Origin: Acetatifactor sp.
GTDB taxonomy: Bacteria; Bacillota; Clostridia; Lachnospirales; Lachnospiraceae
Direction of reading: 5' to 3'
NCBI GenBank assembly: GCA_024695935.1
Contig: JAILHH010000010.1
Coordinates: 1-44,071 of the forward strand
DNA: 44,071 nt
Each line of letters opens with the position of its first letter. The stretch's first letter is position 1. This document shows positions 23,972 to 33,185 of this stretch, one piece after another. Under the pieces are notes generated by a model. That model did not search any database and was not told where the DNA came from. It was given only the letters and a program-made list of their open reading frames with translations. Both the position numbers and the translations under genes were made by a program.

Positions 23972-25165
23972 CTATCTTACTGACAGTTTGTTATTGCCAC
24001 GTCTGCCCTCTGAAATGTGGGTTAGCTGCTTTTGTTTGTATAGCTCTTTGTCTGCCGCTTTTATCAGTTCCTCGGGTTTGTTCCTGCCGGGGGCAAGGCC
24101 TGCTATACCATAGCTCAATTTTATGGAGTAATTCTTTCTGTTTTCTTTTTGCAGCAGGTCCAGGTTTTTCTGGATGGTGTTTAAAAGGTCCTTTGCCTCT
24201 GCCTCCGTTGAATTCTGCATGGTCACGGCAAATTCATCTCCGCCGTATCTTGCTACAAAGCATCTCGTGTCTCCTGAACAGCTTTTTCTGAGGGCTTCAC
24301 CCACCATCATAAGAGCATGGTCTCCTTCGGTGTGACCGAATTTGTCATTTATCTGTTTAAAGTAATCAATGTCTATCATTATCAGATAAAAAGATGCGAT
24401 ATCGGATCCGGGGGCCAGTTTTTTTGCCAGGAAGAAATCAAATTGATGTCTGTTGTTGATCCCGGTCAGAGCATCAATGGAGATGGCGCTTCTGAGGAAT
24501 CTGATATATACATTAAACATTGCCAAGAGGCAGGTAAAACACATAATGGGATAATAATAATAGAAACTCTGCAGTGTGCCACCGATGATGATTATGATGG
24601 GAAAGCATATGAGAGCCACATAAATGGGGCGCTCAGTGGAATATTTGCTTTCTCTGATACGCTTATAAGCATTGAAGGCAGAGTAGAATACATATCCGAA
24701 TGGAACGATCAGGATCACTCCGTAGACTGCGGGATTGATCACTTCGCCGGACAGATCAAAATAAAATCCTTCACTAAAAGAGAAGAGAATGATTATCAAA
24801 ACAGCGCTAAAACCGACGGGGATAAAGGTGAGACGCCTTCTCCTTGGTGTCGATACGATACTGCTCTTCATCACCGATTCGGAATAAGCAAACCACTGCC
24901 ATGCCAGAATACATGAAATGGAATAGTCTATGACCAAAAGCCAGCTTGTAACAATGGGGGGAACGGGGATAGTACCGCGCTGGGTGAGAAACCAGACTGT
25001 GTTCACAACGAAATAAACCATTTGTCCGATCAGAGTCTGGGCAAAGGATATCACACTTTGCTGCTTGTCTTCGCTGTGACGGACATTGGTCAGAATAATG
25101 ATATAGAAAAAAATGCACACGATGTGTGCTTCCAAAAAAAATACTGAATACGGATCCATTAGCAT
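23972..25165 (-). CDS. Seven-TM diguanylate cyclase (GGDEF)
   Basis: Makes cyclic di-GMP from two GTP at the inner membrane face. Seven hydrophobic segments cover about residues 5-225. The GGDEF domain follows, with DALTGINNRHQFD, the metal and substrate strand DIDYFKQINDKFGHTEGDHA, and the intact active site RYGGDEFAV at 308-312 (GGDEF). The RxxD inhibitory site normally five residues before GGDEF is absent, so product inhibition through that site is not expected. No EAL domain is present. AGGGGGG precedes the ATG. It may supply or sense the second messenger read by the riboswitch at 1808, although the link is only inferred. Confidence 0.92.
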   Translation of the reverse strand: MLMDPYSVFFLEAHIVCIFFYIIILTNVRHSEDKQQSVISFAQTLIGQMVYFVVNTVWFLTQRGTIPVPPIVTSWLLVIDYSISCILAWQWFAYSESVMKSSIVSTPRRRRLTFIPVGFSAVLIIILFSFSEGFYFDLSGEVINPAVYGVILIVPFGYVFYSAFNAYKRIRESKYSTERPIYVALICFPIIIIIGGTLQSFYYYYPIMCFTCLLAMFNVYIRFLRSAISIDALTGINNRHQFDFFLAKKLAPGSDIASFYLIMIDIDYFKQINDKFGHTEGDHALMMVGEALRKSCSGDTRCFVARYGGDEFAVTMQNSTEAEAKDLLNTIQKNLDLLQKENRKNYSIKLSYGIAGLAPGRNKPEELIKAADKELYKQKQLTHISEGRRGNNKLSVR

Positions 25166-25480
25166 TTACCCCCCCTGGTAAATAGCACAAGAAAATCGTA
25201 ACAGGTACAAACAAAAATAGAAAAATTGGGCATTACTATAATAACATATTTAGATTAACTTATAAATGTTTTTTTTAAAAATAAGTAGAAAATAATAAAA
25301 AAATCAACATATTAATAAAAAGATCAGTAAAAATTCAAAAAAATCTGTTTTATTACGCTTGTAGGTAGTTAAAAATAATCCACCATTTTCATAATTTGTC
25401 CGCTGGGGATAGATAGGATATTTTGGTATACTAAATACGTTGGGAAATTTAAAACGTTTTTTTAGGAAGGTAGGGAAAAA
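25166..25480. other. AT-rich divergent intergenic region
   Basis: About 315 bases, strongly AT-rich with long A and T runs. TATACT at 25427-25432 is a usable -10 box for the surface-protein gene, but no convincing -35 lies 17 bases upstream. Another TATAAT occurs at 25237. I see no riboswitch and no clear hairpin. Confidence 0.4.
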
Positions 25481-28400
25481 ATGAGAAGGTTATTAAAAAA
25501 AGTATCTGCTTTTTTGCTCGCATTCATTATGATTTTTTCCGTGGATGTGACAGGATTCGTATCCAGGGCAGCAGCTTCTGACGACTTTGATTCTTCAAAG
25601 GTTTATACCATGAGCTGCGCAGAGGGTACACTGACCACTACAGAGATAGGATGGTGGTCACATTACAGGGTGGCCGAGGCTGATAAAAACAGTCGTTTTG
25701 TCATCACTGTATTGGAAGATCAGTCAGAGATGGCTGAAGGTCAGGTAAAGGTAATGCTGGAGTCGATCTGTGACGATGTGAGAACATCCGTCAGGGTTGA
25801 GCCCAATAACGATTACGCTTTCGCCGACAATGAAAAGAGATATAATGACAACTCAAATTCAGAGTTTTATATCATCACAAAGACCGGTGAAAATACCGGA
25901 ATTTTACAGGCATATTCCAATAAGCGTTATGCAACCCTGGTAGGCGGATGGCTTATCTTTGATGCAGCGGCTGCTGCGGAGAATGCGGTTGAATTTACAT
26001 TTTCAGAGTATGCCGGTGCAGATCCCGTTACAGGCGGTGGAGACACAGGCGAACCTGAAACTCCCGGCCAGGACACAGAGCCTGAGACAGAGGAAGAATA
26101 TATTACCGTAAAGAGTCTTGCGACAGGCAAACTGTTAAAGACTTATGCTGAAAATGACGCGGCCCTTACTGCGGACGGTGAAAAAGGCGATGCAGGAACA
26201 GCTTTTTCAAAGGTAGTCACAGGTGAATACAACGGAAATGTGGTATTTTCATTTGTTTCAAAGGACTACGGAAACGGTCAGGCTTCCGCAAAGTGGATCG
26301 ACGGAACCAACAATCAGTTCCTCAGAGTAAACGGACAGATCGGTGCTTCCGGATGGGAGAGCGTGAGAGTCGTGGCAAACGGTGACGGAACCGTTTCTCT
26401 TGTGGATTCCGCTCTGAATGAATATTTTACCGTAGATGATGAAAACAGGATCGCAGGAGGACAGAAGCTTTCTCCTAAGACACTTACAGACAGAGAAAAA
26501 TTTGTCATTTCAGGTCCCGTCACGGTGGTGGCTCCGACTAATGTGACTCTTGATGAGTCATCCAGGACCACATCCACTATAGATGTGAGCTGGAGCGTAC
26601 CTAAATGCCTTTACACAAAGGTTTTGGTGTATGCAAAAAAAGACAGCGAAAATGATTATACATTGATGAAAACCGTCGGAGGAGAGACATCTGCCACACT
26701 TACAGGTCTTGAATCCGGAACAACATACGATGTGGTATTAAAGACAGTCCTTGAGGAGGATGAAGACATCGTATCGGAGGCTACCGAAAAGGTGAGTCTT
26801 GCCACAAGAGCGGGAGTTAAGCCCGCAACACCGGCAAACATCAGATTAAAGGAAGAGGGAAACACCTTTGTCATAACATGGGATGCTGCGGAAAATGCGC
26901 TTTCATACAAAGTGCTTGCTGCAAAGAGTATGTTTGGAAATTATACGGAGGTTGCAGAGGTGACAGACTGTAAGGCAGTCGTTTCCTTTGAAGAGGCTGA
27001 CAAATATGCAAACTATTACAAGGTTATCGCCGTAAACGGAGGCGAAAACAGTGATGAGTCAGCATATACTTCCCTTGAAACTGAAGTTTTTGGCAGAAAC
27101 ACCATCTTCTTTACTGAGGATGACGATGCTGCTTTGGTAAATGACTTTTTACAGAAATTATATGATAAACAGAGCGATTCAAATGCGAATGCTCAGTTTA
27201 AGGCAGATCGTTATCAGATCTATTTTAAACCCGGAGATTATTCAGACATTACATGCGTTTATGCAGGATTCTACACAAGCTTTAACGGTCTTGGAAAGGT
27301 GCCCACAGACACTGTTCTGACCAATATCGCGATCCCTGCATATATAGGTAGCGACAATTCCACATGTAATTTCTGGAGAAGCGTTGAAAATCTGGCATTT
27401 ATAAATGACGGAACCGGAACAGGAAATGCAGGATATGAGTGCTGGAGACCCGGATACCTTAACTGGGCATGTGCACAGGCAGCTCCCATGCGTAGGGTTT
27501 ATACGAACCGTTCAGTATCCTTTGACTGGCAGTACGGATGGGCCAGCGGCGGATATGTGGCTGATACGGTTATCGATTCAGCAGCGGATGATGCGGCAGG
27601 AACATGGTCCGGACAGCAGTTCTTTACAAGAAACACATATATCAAAGGAAAGACATTCGGTACCACATTGAACAACTTCTTTATGGGAGTTGAGGCAGCA
27701 AACAGACTCGATGAGCCCACAGGTCTTCCTCTCAAAGGCGGAAACGGTTATTCAAACTGGGGAATCCCCACAGATGACGGAGCACAGCAGGTATTTACTT
27801 ATGTGAATGATACACCTGTTATCGCAGAAAAGCCTTTTATGTTTACACAGGACGGAGCATATAAAGTATTTGTTCCCGGTATACGCAATGACGCATCCGG
27901 TATCAGCTGGGGCGACGGAAAAGCAAATGATGGAATGGGAGAAGGAATTTTCCTTGACCTTGACAGCTTTTATGTTGCTTCACCCGGCGATTGTGCAGCA
28001 GATATAAACAAGGCTTTGGCAGATGGAAAGAATATCTACTTTACACCCGGAAAGTATCACGCAGAGGAACCCATCAATGTGACAAAGGAAGGCACTGTAC
28101 TTCTCGGAACGGGAATGGCTTCCATCATCTGTGACAATGATGAGGCAGCACTTAAGCTTACAGCCGAAAAAGGCGTAAGAGTTTCCGGACTTCTGATCGA
28201 TGCAGGCTCAGGAAGCAAGGCTTTACTGGTAGTCGGCGATGAAAAGAATGATCATGATAACAGTGAAGATCCCGTTATCTTGCAGGATATCTTCGTGAGA
28301 GTCGGAGGTACTGAGGATACCCTCACAAAGGCAGAGGACGGAATCATCATTAACAGTAATGATGTCATTGGAGATCACTTCTGGATCTGGAGAGCAGATC

Positions 28401-29641
28401 ACGGTGCAGGAGTATCATGGTATGGAAATGAGTCAAAGCACGGACTTATCGTAAACGGCGATGATGTAAATGTATATGCACTATTTAATGAGCATTTCCA
28501 GGATTATAACACTCTCTGGAACGGTGAGAACGGAGCGACATATTTCTATCAGAATGAGACCTGCTACGATCCCATCAGCCAGGAGGCATGGATGAGCCAT
28601 GACGGAACCGTAAAAGGATATGCTTCTTATAAGGTTTCCGACAATGTAAATAAGCATTATGCCGTAGGACTTGGAATTTACAACGTATTTGTCAATGCCG
28701 GAGAAAACAGAGATTCAAAGGATGTATCGATCGAACTTGAAAATGCCATCGAAGTTCCAAACAGAGCGGGAATCCTTATCGAAAATGCATGTCTCCAGAC
28801 ATTTGCAAATGATGACGGTGCATTGCAGAAGATAAATCATATCATAAACGGTCTCGGCGGAAAGGTTTCCAGCGGATATGACCCCGTAACCGGCGAGAGC
28901 GGAGAGGGATGGTCCAGAAAGTACCTTCTTTACTACACAGGTAAAGAGGCAGTATTTGGCACTGAGATCTCAAGTAATGACGAAAAGAATAAATTTATCG
29001 GAACAACAACTGTTGAGATAGAGACAATTCCCGATTATGTACCTGATGTGACAGGTGACGATGACAATAACACTTCAGAGGAAGGTACTTCCACAGTTCC
29101 TTCGGGAAATACAGGCGGTTCAACTGCTCCTTCAGGCGTGGACGCAAGCACCAGGCCTTCGGAATCAGGTTCACAGCCTTCGGGATCAAATCCTTCATCC
29201 GGTAATACAAATGCATCAGGTCAGACACAGGGAACAGGTGCAGGCACCGGCTTAACACCTGCGACAAATACACCGGGAGCCGGAAATGTCACACCTGTAA
29301 GGCCCACAGTAAACAATGCAGACAACGGCGAAAACATCGATGAGATCGGTGATGACACAGCGCCTTTGGCTGAGGGAATAGATTCAGAGGCTGAAAACGG
29401 CGAAAATCAGGACGAGGAAGATGAAAAGCAGGAAGATACCTCACTTGATGAGCAGAGCGAAAATGCCGGCGAAAATGACAGCGATACAGCCGCATCGGAT
29501 ATCGAGGATGAGGACACACCTCTTGCTTCTGCAAATAATTCCACAAGAGCAGTGGCAGTAGTGCTCATTGCACTTGCAGCTGTGGCACTCCTTGGCCTGG
29601 TGGCATATTTTGCATTAAACAGTAAAAAGATCGAAAAGTAA
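25481..29641 (+). CDS. Cell-surface beta-helix protein, GH87-like (alpha-1,3-glucanase/mycodextranase relative)
   Basis: A 1386-residue secreted, membrane-anchored protein. Signal peptide 1 to about 34. Two beta-rich modules lie at about 35-175 and 207-345, separated by a Pro/Glu linker and possibly trefoil-like carbohydrate-binding. Two fibronectin type III domains occupy about 349-443 and 448-535. A right-handed beta-helix covers about 540-1185, with NFWRSVENLAF, CAQAAPMRRVY, WIWRADHGAGVSW and HGLIVNGDDVNVYALF. Asp973, Asp994 and Asp995 fall in the last two blocks and resemble the Asp trio of GH87 alpha-1,3-glucanases. Then come a Ser/Gly/Thr linker, an acidic linker, a membrane segment near 1358-1380 and a Lys tail. 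No LPXTG is seen. GH87 assignment is an inference from remembered relatives, some of which are mislabelled adenylyl cyclase. Confidence 0.72.
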   Translation: MRRLLKKVSAFLLAFIMIFSVDVTGFVSRAAASDDFDSSKVYTMSCAEGTLTTTEIGWWSHYRVAEADKNSRFVITVLEDQSEMAEGQVKVMLESICDDVRTSVRVEPNNDYAFADNEKRYNDNSNSEFYIITKTGENTGILQAYSNKRYATLVGGWLIFDAAAAAENAVEFTFSEYAGADPVTGGGDTGEPETPGQDTEPETEEEYITVKSLATGKLLKTYAENDAALTADGEKGDAGTAFSKVVTGEYNGNVVFSFVSKDYGNGQASAKWIDGTNNQFLRVNGQIGASGWESVRVVANGDGTVSLVDSALNEYFTVDDENRIAGGQKLSPKTLTDREKFVISGPVTVVAPTNVTLDESSRTTSTIDVSWSVPKCLYTKVLVYAKKDSENDYTLMKTVGGETSATLTGLESGTTYDVVLKTVLEEDEDIVSEATEKVSLATRAGVKPATPANIRLKEEGNTFVITWDAAENALSYKVLAAKSMFGNYTEVAEVTDCKAVVSFEEADKYANYYKVIAVNGGENSDESAYTSLETEVFGRNTIFFTEDDDAALVNDFLQKLYDKQSDSNANAQFKADRYQIYFKPGDYSDITCVYAGFYTSFNGLGKVPTDTVLTNIAIPAYIGSDNSTCNFWRSVENLAFINDGTGTGNAGYECWRPGYLNWACAQAAPMRRVYTNRSVSFDWQYGWASGGYVADTVIDSAADDAAGTWSGQQFFTRNTYIKGKTFGTTLNNFFMGVEAANRLDEPTGLPLKGGNGYSNWGIPTDDGAQQVFTYVNDTPVIAEKPFMFTQDGAYKVFVPGIRNDASGISWGDGKANDGMGEGIFLDLDSFYVASPGDCAADINKALADGKNIYFTPGKYHAEEPINVTKEGTVLLGTGMASIICDNDEAALKLTAEKGVRVSGLLIDAGSGSKALLVVGDEKNDHDNSEDPVILQDIFVRVGGTEDTLTKAEDGIIINSNDVIGDHFWIWRADHGAGVSWYGNESKHGLIVNGDDVNVYALFNEHFQDYNTLWNGENGATYFYQNETCYDPISQEAWMSHDGTVKGYASYKVSDNVNKHYAVGLGIYNVFVNAGENRDSKDVSIELENAIEVPNRAGILIENACLQTFANDDGALQKINHIINGLGGKVSSGYDPVTGESGEGWSRKYLLYYTGKEAVFGTEISSNDEKNKFIGTTTVEIETIPDYVPDVTGDDDNNTSEEGTSTVPSGNTGGSTAPSGVDASTRPSESGSQPSGSNPSSGNTNASGQTQGTGAGTGLTPATNTPGAGNVTPVRPTVNNADNGENIDEIGDDTAPLAEGIDSEAENGENQDEEDEKQEDTSLDEQSENAGENDSDTAASDIEDEDTPLASANNSTRAVAVVLIALAAVALLGLVAYFALNSKKIEK

Positions 29642-29677
29642 CTTTTTCTCCTAATACAGATTATTGGTTTTGCACTG

Positions 29678-29704
29678 ACAGAGCATACATTTTGTATGCT
29701 CTGT
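29678..29704 (+). terminator. Terminator after the surface-protein gene
   Basis: Eleven-base arms ACAGAGCATAC and GTATGCTCTGT around ATTTT. The downstream T-tract is short. Confidence 0.7.
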
Positions 29705-29757
29705 TTGCGCGTTTAAGACTGATCGTCCTGACAGAAAAACTGTGAGCGAAATAATGA

Positions 29758-29786
29758 TTGACAAGCCACAGATTATGCAATATATT
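29758..29786 (+). promoter_or_regulatory. Distal promoter P1 of the malQ operon
   Basis: TTGACA at 29758, 17-base spacer, TATATT at 29781. The predicted operator at 29799 lies just past the expected transcription start. Confidence 0.7.
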
Positions 29787-29798
29787 TAAAGAGAAATA

Positions 29799-29812
29799 GT
29801 TAAGCGGTTTAC
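29799..29812. promoter_or_regulatory. LacI-type operator O1
   Basis: GTTAAGCGGTTTAC, three mismatches from the perfect site GTTAAACGTTTAAC at 36205. Its placement just downstream of P1 fits repression. Confidence 0.55.
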
Positions 29813-29838
29813 TTAAAAGCCTATACCATAACTTTTTC

Positions 29839-29877
29839 AGAGGGAGAAGCGGGACTTTTCAGTTCCCTTCTCTCTCT
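29839..29877 (+). other. Long hairpin in the malQ leader between P1 and P2
   Basis: Arms AGAGGGAGAAG and CTTCTCTCTCT (one G-U pair) extend inward past a bulged C. It has no real T-tract after the stem. It could be a weak terminator or attenuator for P1 transcripts. Confidence 0.45.
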
Positions 29878-29917
29878 TAATTTGACAGGTTAAAAGTTGT
29901 TAACGTCCTTAAATTTC

Positions 29918-29946
29918 TTGACATGTTACCTGCAAAATGTTATAAA
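29918..29946 (+). promoter_or_regulatory. Proximal promoter P2 of the malQ operon
   Basis: TTGACA at 29918, 17-base spacer, TATAAA at 29941, with operator O2 starting three bases later. Confidence 0.78.
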
Positions 29947-29949
29947 TAA

Positions 29950-29963
29950 GTTAACCGTTAAAC
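29950..29963. promoter_or_regulatory. LacI-type operator O2
   Basis: GTTAACCGTTAAAC overlaps the P2 transcription start. One base separates it from the reverse complement of the site at 38704. Confidence 0.7.
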
Positions 29964-30032
29964 CTAATAAGAAATTTTACTTCCGAAAAAACCCTGATTT
30001 TAAGCGGTTTTGCGGGAGGGTTTAGAGGAATT

Positions 30033-30047
30033 GGTTAATGTTTAACC
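30033..30047. promoter_or_regulatory. LacI-type operator O3 or inverted repeat
   Basis: GGTTAA and TTAACC half-sites separated by TGT, about 75 bases before malQ. It shares half-sites with the other operators but lacks the central CG, so it may be an auxiliary site. Confidence 0.5.
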
Positions 30048-30121
30048 ATGATCTATAAAAGGACAGATATTGAAATCTTGTCCGGATTTTAAAATTTTAG
30101 GGAAAAGTAAGGGATCGGATT

Positions 30122-31612
30122 ATGACTATGGATGCAAAAAACAAAAGGATGGGCGGGGTGTTGATGCCAATTTCTTCTCTGCCCTCAGCTGAAGGCGTTG
30201 GTACATTCGGAAAAGAAGCCTACAGATTTGTGGACATTATTTCCGATATGGGGATGAAGATATGGCAGATTTTGCCGCTTAATCCTCTCGGATATGGAAA
30301 CTCTCCCTATCAGCCTTTTTCTTCATATGCCGGCGACCCGGTATATCTTGACCTTGGCCTTATGGCAGAGGACGGACTGATAAAGAGCAAACTTTCAAAA
30401 TATGAGAATGCAGACCCCAAAAAGGCAGACTACACAAAAACAGCTGCCTACAAGGCACCATATTTTCGTGAGGCATTTGAAAATTTTAAATACAGAATCG
30501 CTGATGGCAAAGAGGATGCTTTAAGAGCCGAATATGATGCGTTCAAGACCATATTCTGGGTTCGCCCCTACGGTATTTTCATTACCCTTAAGGCAAAGAA
30601 CGACATGCGCTGCTGGAATGAATGGCCTCAGGAAGAACAGGATTATATCATTGACGGAAAATTTGATATCACTCCCTACGAGGACGATATCGAATATGCC
30701 GTATTTTTGCAGTTTATGTTCTGCAAACAGTGGAACAGATTAAAGGAATATGCGAACAAAAAGGGAATCCTCCTCATGGGTGACATACCTTTTTATGTGG
30801 GTATCGATTCACTTGATGTATGGCAGGGAAGAAAGAATTTCCTCCTGGACAAGGACGGTCATCCCAGATTTATAGCCGGAGTTCCGCCTGATTACTTTTC
30901 AGAGACAGGTCAGAGATGGGGTAATCCCATTTATGACTGGGATCAGTTGGAAGCCGACGGCTTTAAGTTCTGGCTGGACAGACTTTCATACAGTGCAAAA
31001 CTTTATGACATAATCAGGATCGATCATTTCAGAGCCTTTGATACATTCTGGAAGATACCTTCCAGCTGTCCTACGGCAGTGGAGGGAGAGTGGATAGAAG
31101 CTCCCGGATACAAGCTCTTCGATGCGGTTTATGCAAATATGCCGGACATTTTTATCGTGGCAGAGGATCTTGGAGACTTAAGACCCGAGGTTTTGGTATT
31201 GAGAGACCATTATAAACTTCCCGGTATGTATATTGAGCAGTTCTCGGCACTTGACAAAAAAGGACCTGCGGAAAATCAGCTTATCTATACGGGAACTCAC
31301 GACAATCAGACCACCCTTGGCTGGTTAAAGGATCTGGATAAAAAGACCCTCGGAAAAGTAAAGAGAAGATTCCTGTCTTTTACAGGCCCCGGCGAGAAGC
31401 TCGTATGGAAGATCTTAAATCATGTATATAAGAGCAAAGCAAGATTTGCAATCGTCCCCGCATTTGACCTTTTGGCGCTGGATGATGCGGCCAGATTAAA
31501 CACTCCTGGAACCGTGGGCAGCCCCAACTGGGAGTGGCGTCTTGAAAATCTGGACGGACTTAAGGACAGGGTTTCAATGACCAAAAAAATGATTACGGAG
31601 AGCGGACGATAA
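30122..31612 (+). CDS. malQ: 4-alpha-glucanotransferase (amylomaltase, GH77)
   Basis: Disproportionates maltodextrins, transferring alpha-1,4-glucan segments and releasing glucose. Length 496 residues, normal for the compact GH77 type. N-terminal GVLMPISSLPS and ILPLNPLGYGNSPYQPFS are family signatures. The nucleophile is Asp301 in IRIDHFRAF, the acid/base Glu348 in VAEDLGDL and the third acid Asp394 in THDNQTT. There is no signal peptide, so it is cytoplasmic. It is the first gene of the alpha-glucan operon, behind two promoters with candidate LacI operators. It is followed after 36 bases by the GH13 lipoprotein gene. Confidence 0.95.
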   Translation: MTMDAKNKRMGGVLMPISSLPSAEGVGTFGKEAYRFVDIISDMGMKIWQILPLNPLGYGNSPYQPFSSYAGDPVYLDLGLMAEDGLIKSKLSKYENADPKKADYTKTAAYKAPYFREAFENFKYRIADGKEDALRAEYDAFKTIFWVRPYGIFITLKAKNDMRCWNEWPQEEQDYIIDGKFDITPYEDDIEYAVFLQFMFCKQWNRLKEYANKKGILLMGDIPFYVGIDSLDVWQGRKNFLLDKDGHPRFIAGVPPDYFSETGQRWGNPIYDWDQLEADGFKFWLDRLSYSAKLYDIIRIDHFRAFDTFWKIPSSCPTAVEGEWIEAPGYKLFDAVYANMPDIFIVAEDLGDLRPEVLVLRDHYKLPGMYIEQFSALDKKGPAENQLIYTGTHDNQTTLGWLKDLDKKTLGKVKRRFLSFTGPGEKLVWKILNHVYKSKARFAIVPAFDLLALDDAARLNTPGTVGSPNWEWRLENLDGLKDRVSMTKKMITESGR

Positions 31613-31648
31613 GCTCTAAAGAGATGCAAAAGAAAGTGTGGATTTAAA

Positions 31649-33166
31649 ATGAAAAAGAGATTGATCAGTTTATTACTTGCTGTATCCATGGTATTTGCCA
31701 CGGCCTGTACCGATCAGAAAAGTGCTGTGCAGGATGCGGATAATGCAGTTGTAGAAAGTGCGGAAGAAACTACTGAGAAAAAAACCTCCTCCGAAGCTAC
31801 AGAGGATACGGAAAATGCAGAGACTGCAGAGACAGAGGGCGCTAAAGAGGAAGTTGCACAGAGGGTTTCCGAGCAGCCTGAATGGGCAAAGGATGCCATA
31901 GTTTATGAGGTTAATATCAGACAGTACACAGCGGCAGGCACATTCGATGCTTTTGCTGAGCACCTTGATACACTGGCCGATATGGGAGTAAATGTACTTT
32001 GGATCATGCCCATCTACCCGATTTCTCTTAAAAACAGAAGCGGACATTTGGGTTCATATTATTCAATTACCGATTACAGAGAAGTTAATCCCGAATTCGG
32101 TGACAAGGATTCCTTTAAGGCACTTGTGGATGCAGCCCATGAAAAAGGCATGCATGTGATGCTTGACTGGGTGGCAAACCATACCGGATGGGACAGCGCC
32201 TGGATCACTGATCATCCTGACTGGTATACACAGGATGCAAACGGCAATATTATCTCTCCCGAAAACATGGGGTGGCCCGATGTTGCCGATCTGAATTATG
32301 ACAATATGGACATGCGTGCAGAGATGATCGAATGCATGAAATACTGGATCGTAAACTTTGATGTGGACGGATTCAGATGCGATTACGCAACAGGTGTTCC
32401 AAAGGATTTCTGGGAGGACGCAAGAGAGGCTCTTGACGAGATAAAGCCTGTTTACATGCTGGCAGAGGACAACATGGTGGTGGGCCTGTTGGATTATGCA
32501 TTTGACATGAATTACAACTGGGACCTGTATGATGCCATGGTTGCTGTCGCAAAGGGAATGAAAACAGCGGATAAGTTAAGACTCTATGTTCCCGAAAAAT
32601 ATCCCGAGGGAACTTATTCCTTAAACTTCATGGACAATCATGATAAAAACAGTTACGAGAGAACCATTATGGGAGGATTCGGAAGTGATGCCCTTCCCGC
32701 ATTTTTTACTTATATGTTTATGATCCCCGGGGTACCCATGATCTATACCGGAGATGAGATCGGTCTTGACCACGCCATTGCTTTTACTTCAAAGGATGCC
32801 GTCAGATGGGATTCGTCGGAGTATGATTACAGAGAGCTTTTGGGTCACCTTGCCGACATCCGTCACAACAATCCTGCACTCTATTCGGGAACCTATGGCG
32901 GAAAGGCAGAATATTTTGACTGCGGAAGCAAAAATATTGTGGCTTTTACGAGAGAAAAAGATGGAAATGTGATAAAATTGATCGTGAACTTATGCAAGCG
33001 TGAATCGACAGGAAATTTTGCGGATTTTGTGTCTGAGGACAGTAAAGTTTTACTTCATGGATGCACTTCCGATAGTTATGACTTCGAGGAAACAACCGCA
33101 GGTGAACTTAATCTTTGCGGAGAGATCGAACTTAAACCCTGGGAGTTTTTCGTAATTGCAGAATAA
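31649..33166 (+). CDS. GH13 alpha-amylase lipoprotein
   Basis: An extracellular, lipid-anchored amylase of 505 residues. The signal peptide ends in the lipobox-like FATAC, with the Cys as the likely lipidation site. An acidic Glu/Thr/Ala linker of about 50 residues follows. The catalytic barrel starts near WAKDAIVYEVNIRQY at about residue 80 and carries all four GH13 regions: DWVANHTG, the nucleophile Asp245 in GFRCDYA, the acid/base Glu273 in MLAEDN and Asp332 in FMDNHD. It should cut starch or maltodextrin outside the cell before uptake by the downstream ABC system. It shares the malQ transcript. Confidence 0.92.
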   Translation: MKKRLISLLLAVSMVFATACTDQKSAVQDADNAVVESAEETTEKKTSSEATEDTENAETAETEGAKEEVAQRVSEQPEWAKDAIVYEVNIRQYTAAGTFDAFAEHLDTLADMGVNVLWIMPIYPISLKNRSGHLGSYYSITDYREVNPEFGDKDSFKALVDAAHEKGMHVMLDWVANHTGWDSAWITDHPDWYTQDANGNIISPENMGWPDVADLNYDNMDMRAEMIECMKYWIVNFDVDGFRCDYATGVPKDFWEDAREALDEIKPVYMLAEDNMVVGLLDYAFDMNYNWDLYDAMVAVAKGMKTADKLRLYVPEKYPEGTYSLNFMDNHDKNSYERTIMGGFGSDALPAFFTYMFMIPGVPMIYTGDEIGLDHAIAFTSKDAVRWDSSEYDYRELLGHLADIRHNNPALYSGTYGGKAEYFDCGSKNIVAFTREKDGNVIKLIVNLCKRESTGNFADFVSEDSKVLLHGCTSDSYDFEETTAGELNLCGEIELKPWEFFVIAE

Positions 33167-33185
33167 TTAATCATGGAGTAAGAAA

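Noticed and set aside
25481-29641. Adenylyl cyclase, a name sometimes given to similar beta-helix proteins
   Set aside because: There is a signal peptide, fibronectin domains and a beta-helix but no cyclase catalytic motif; the name is a known kind of misannotation.
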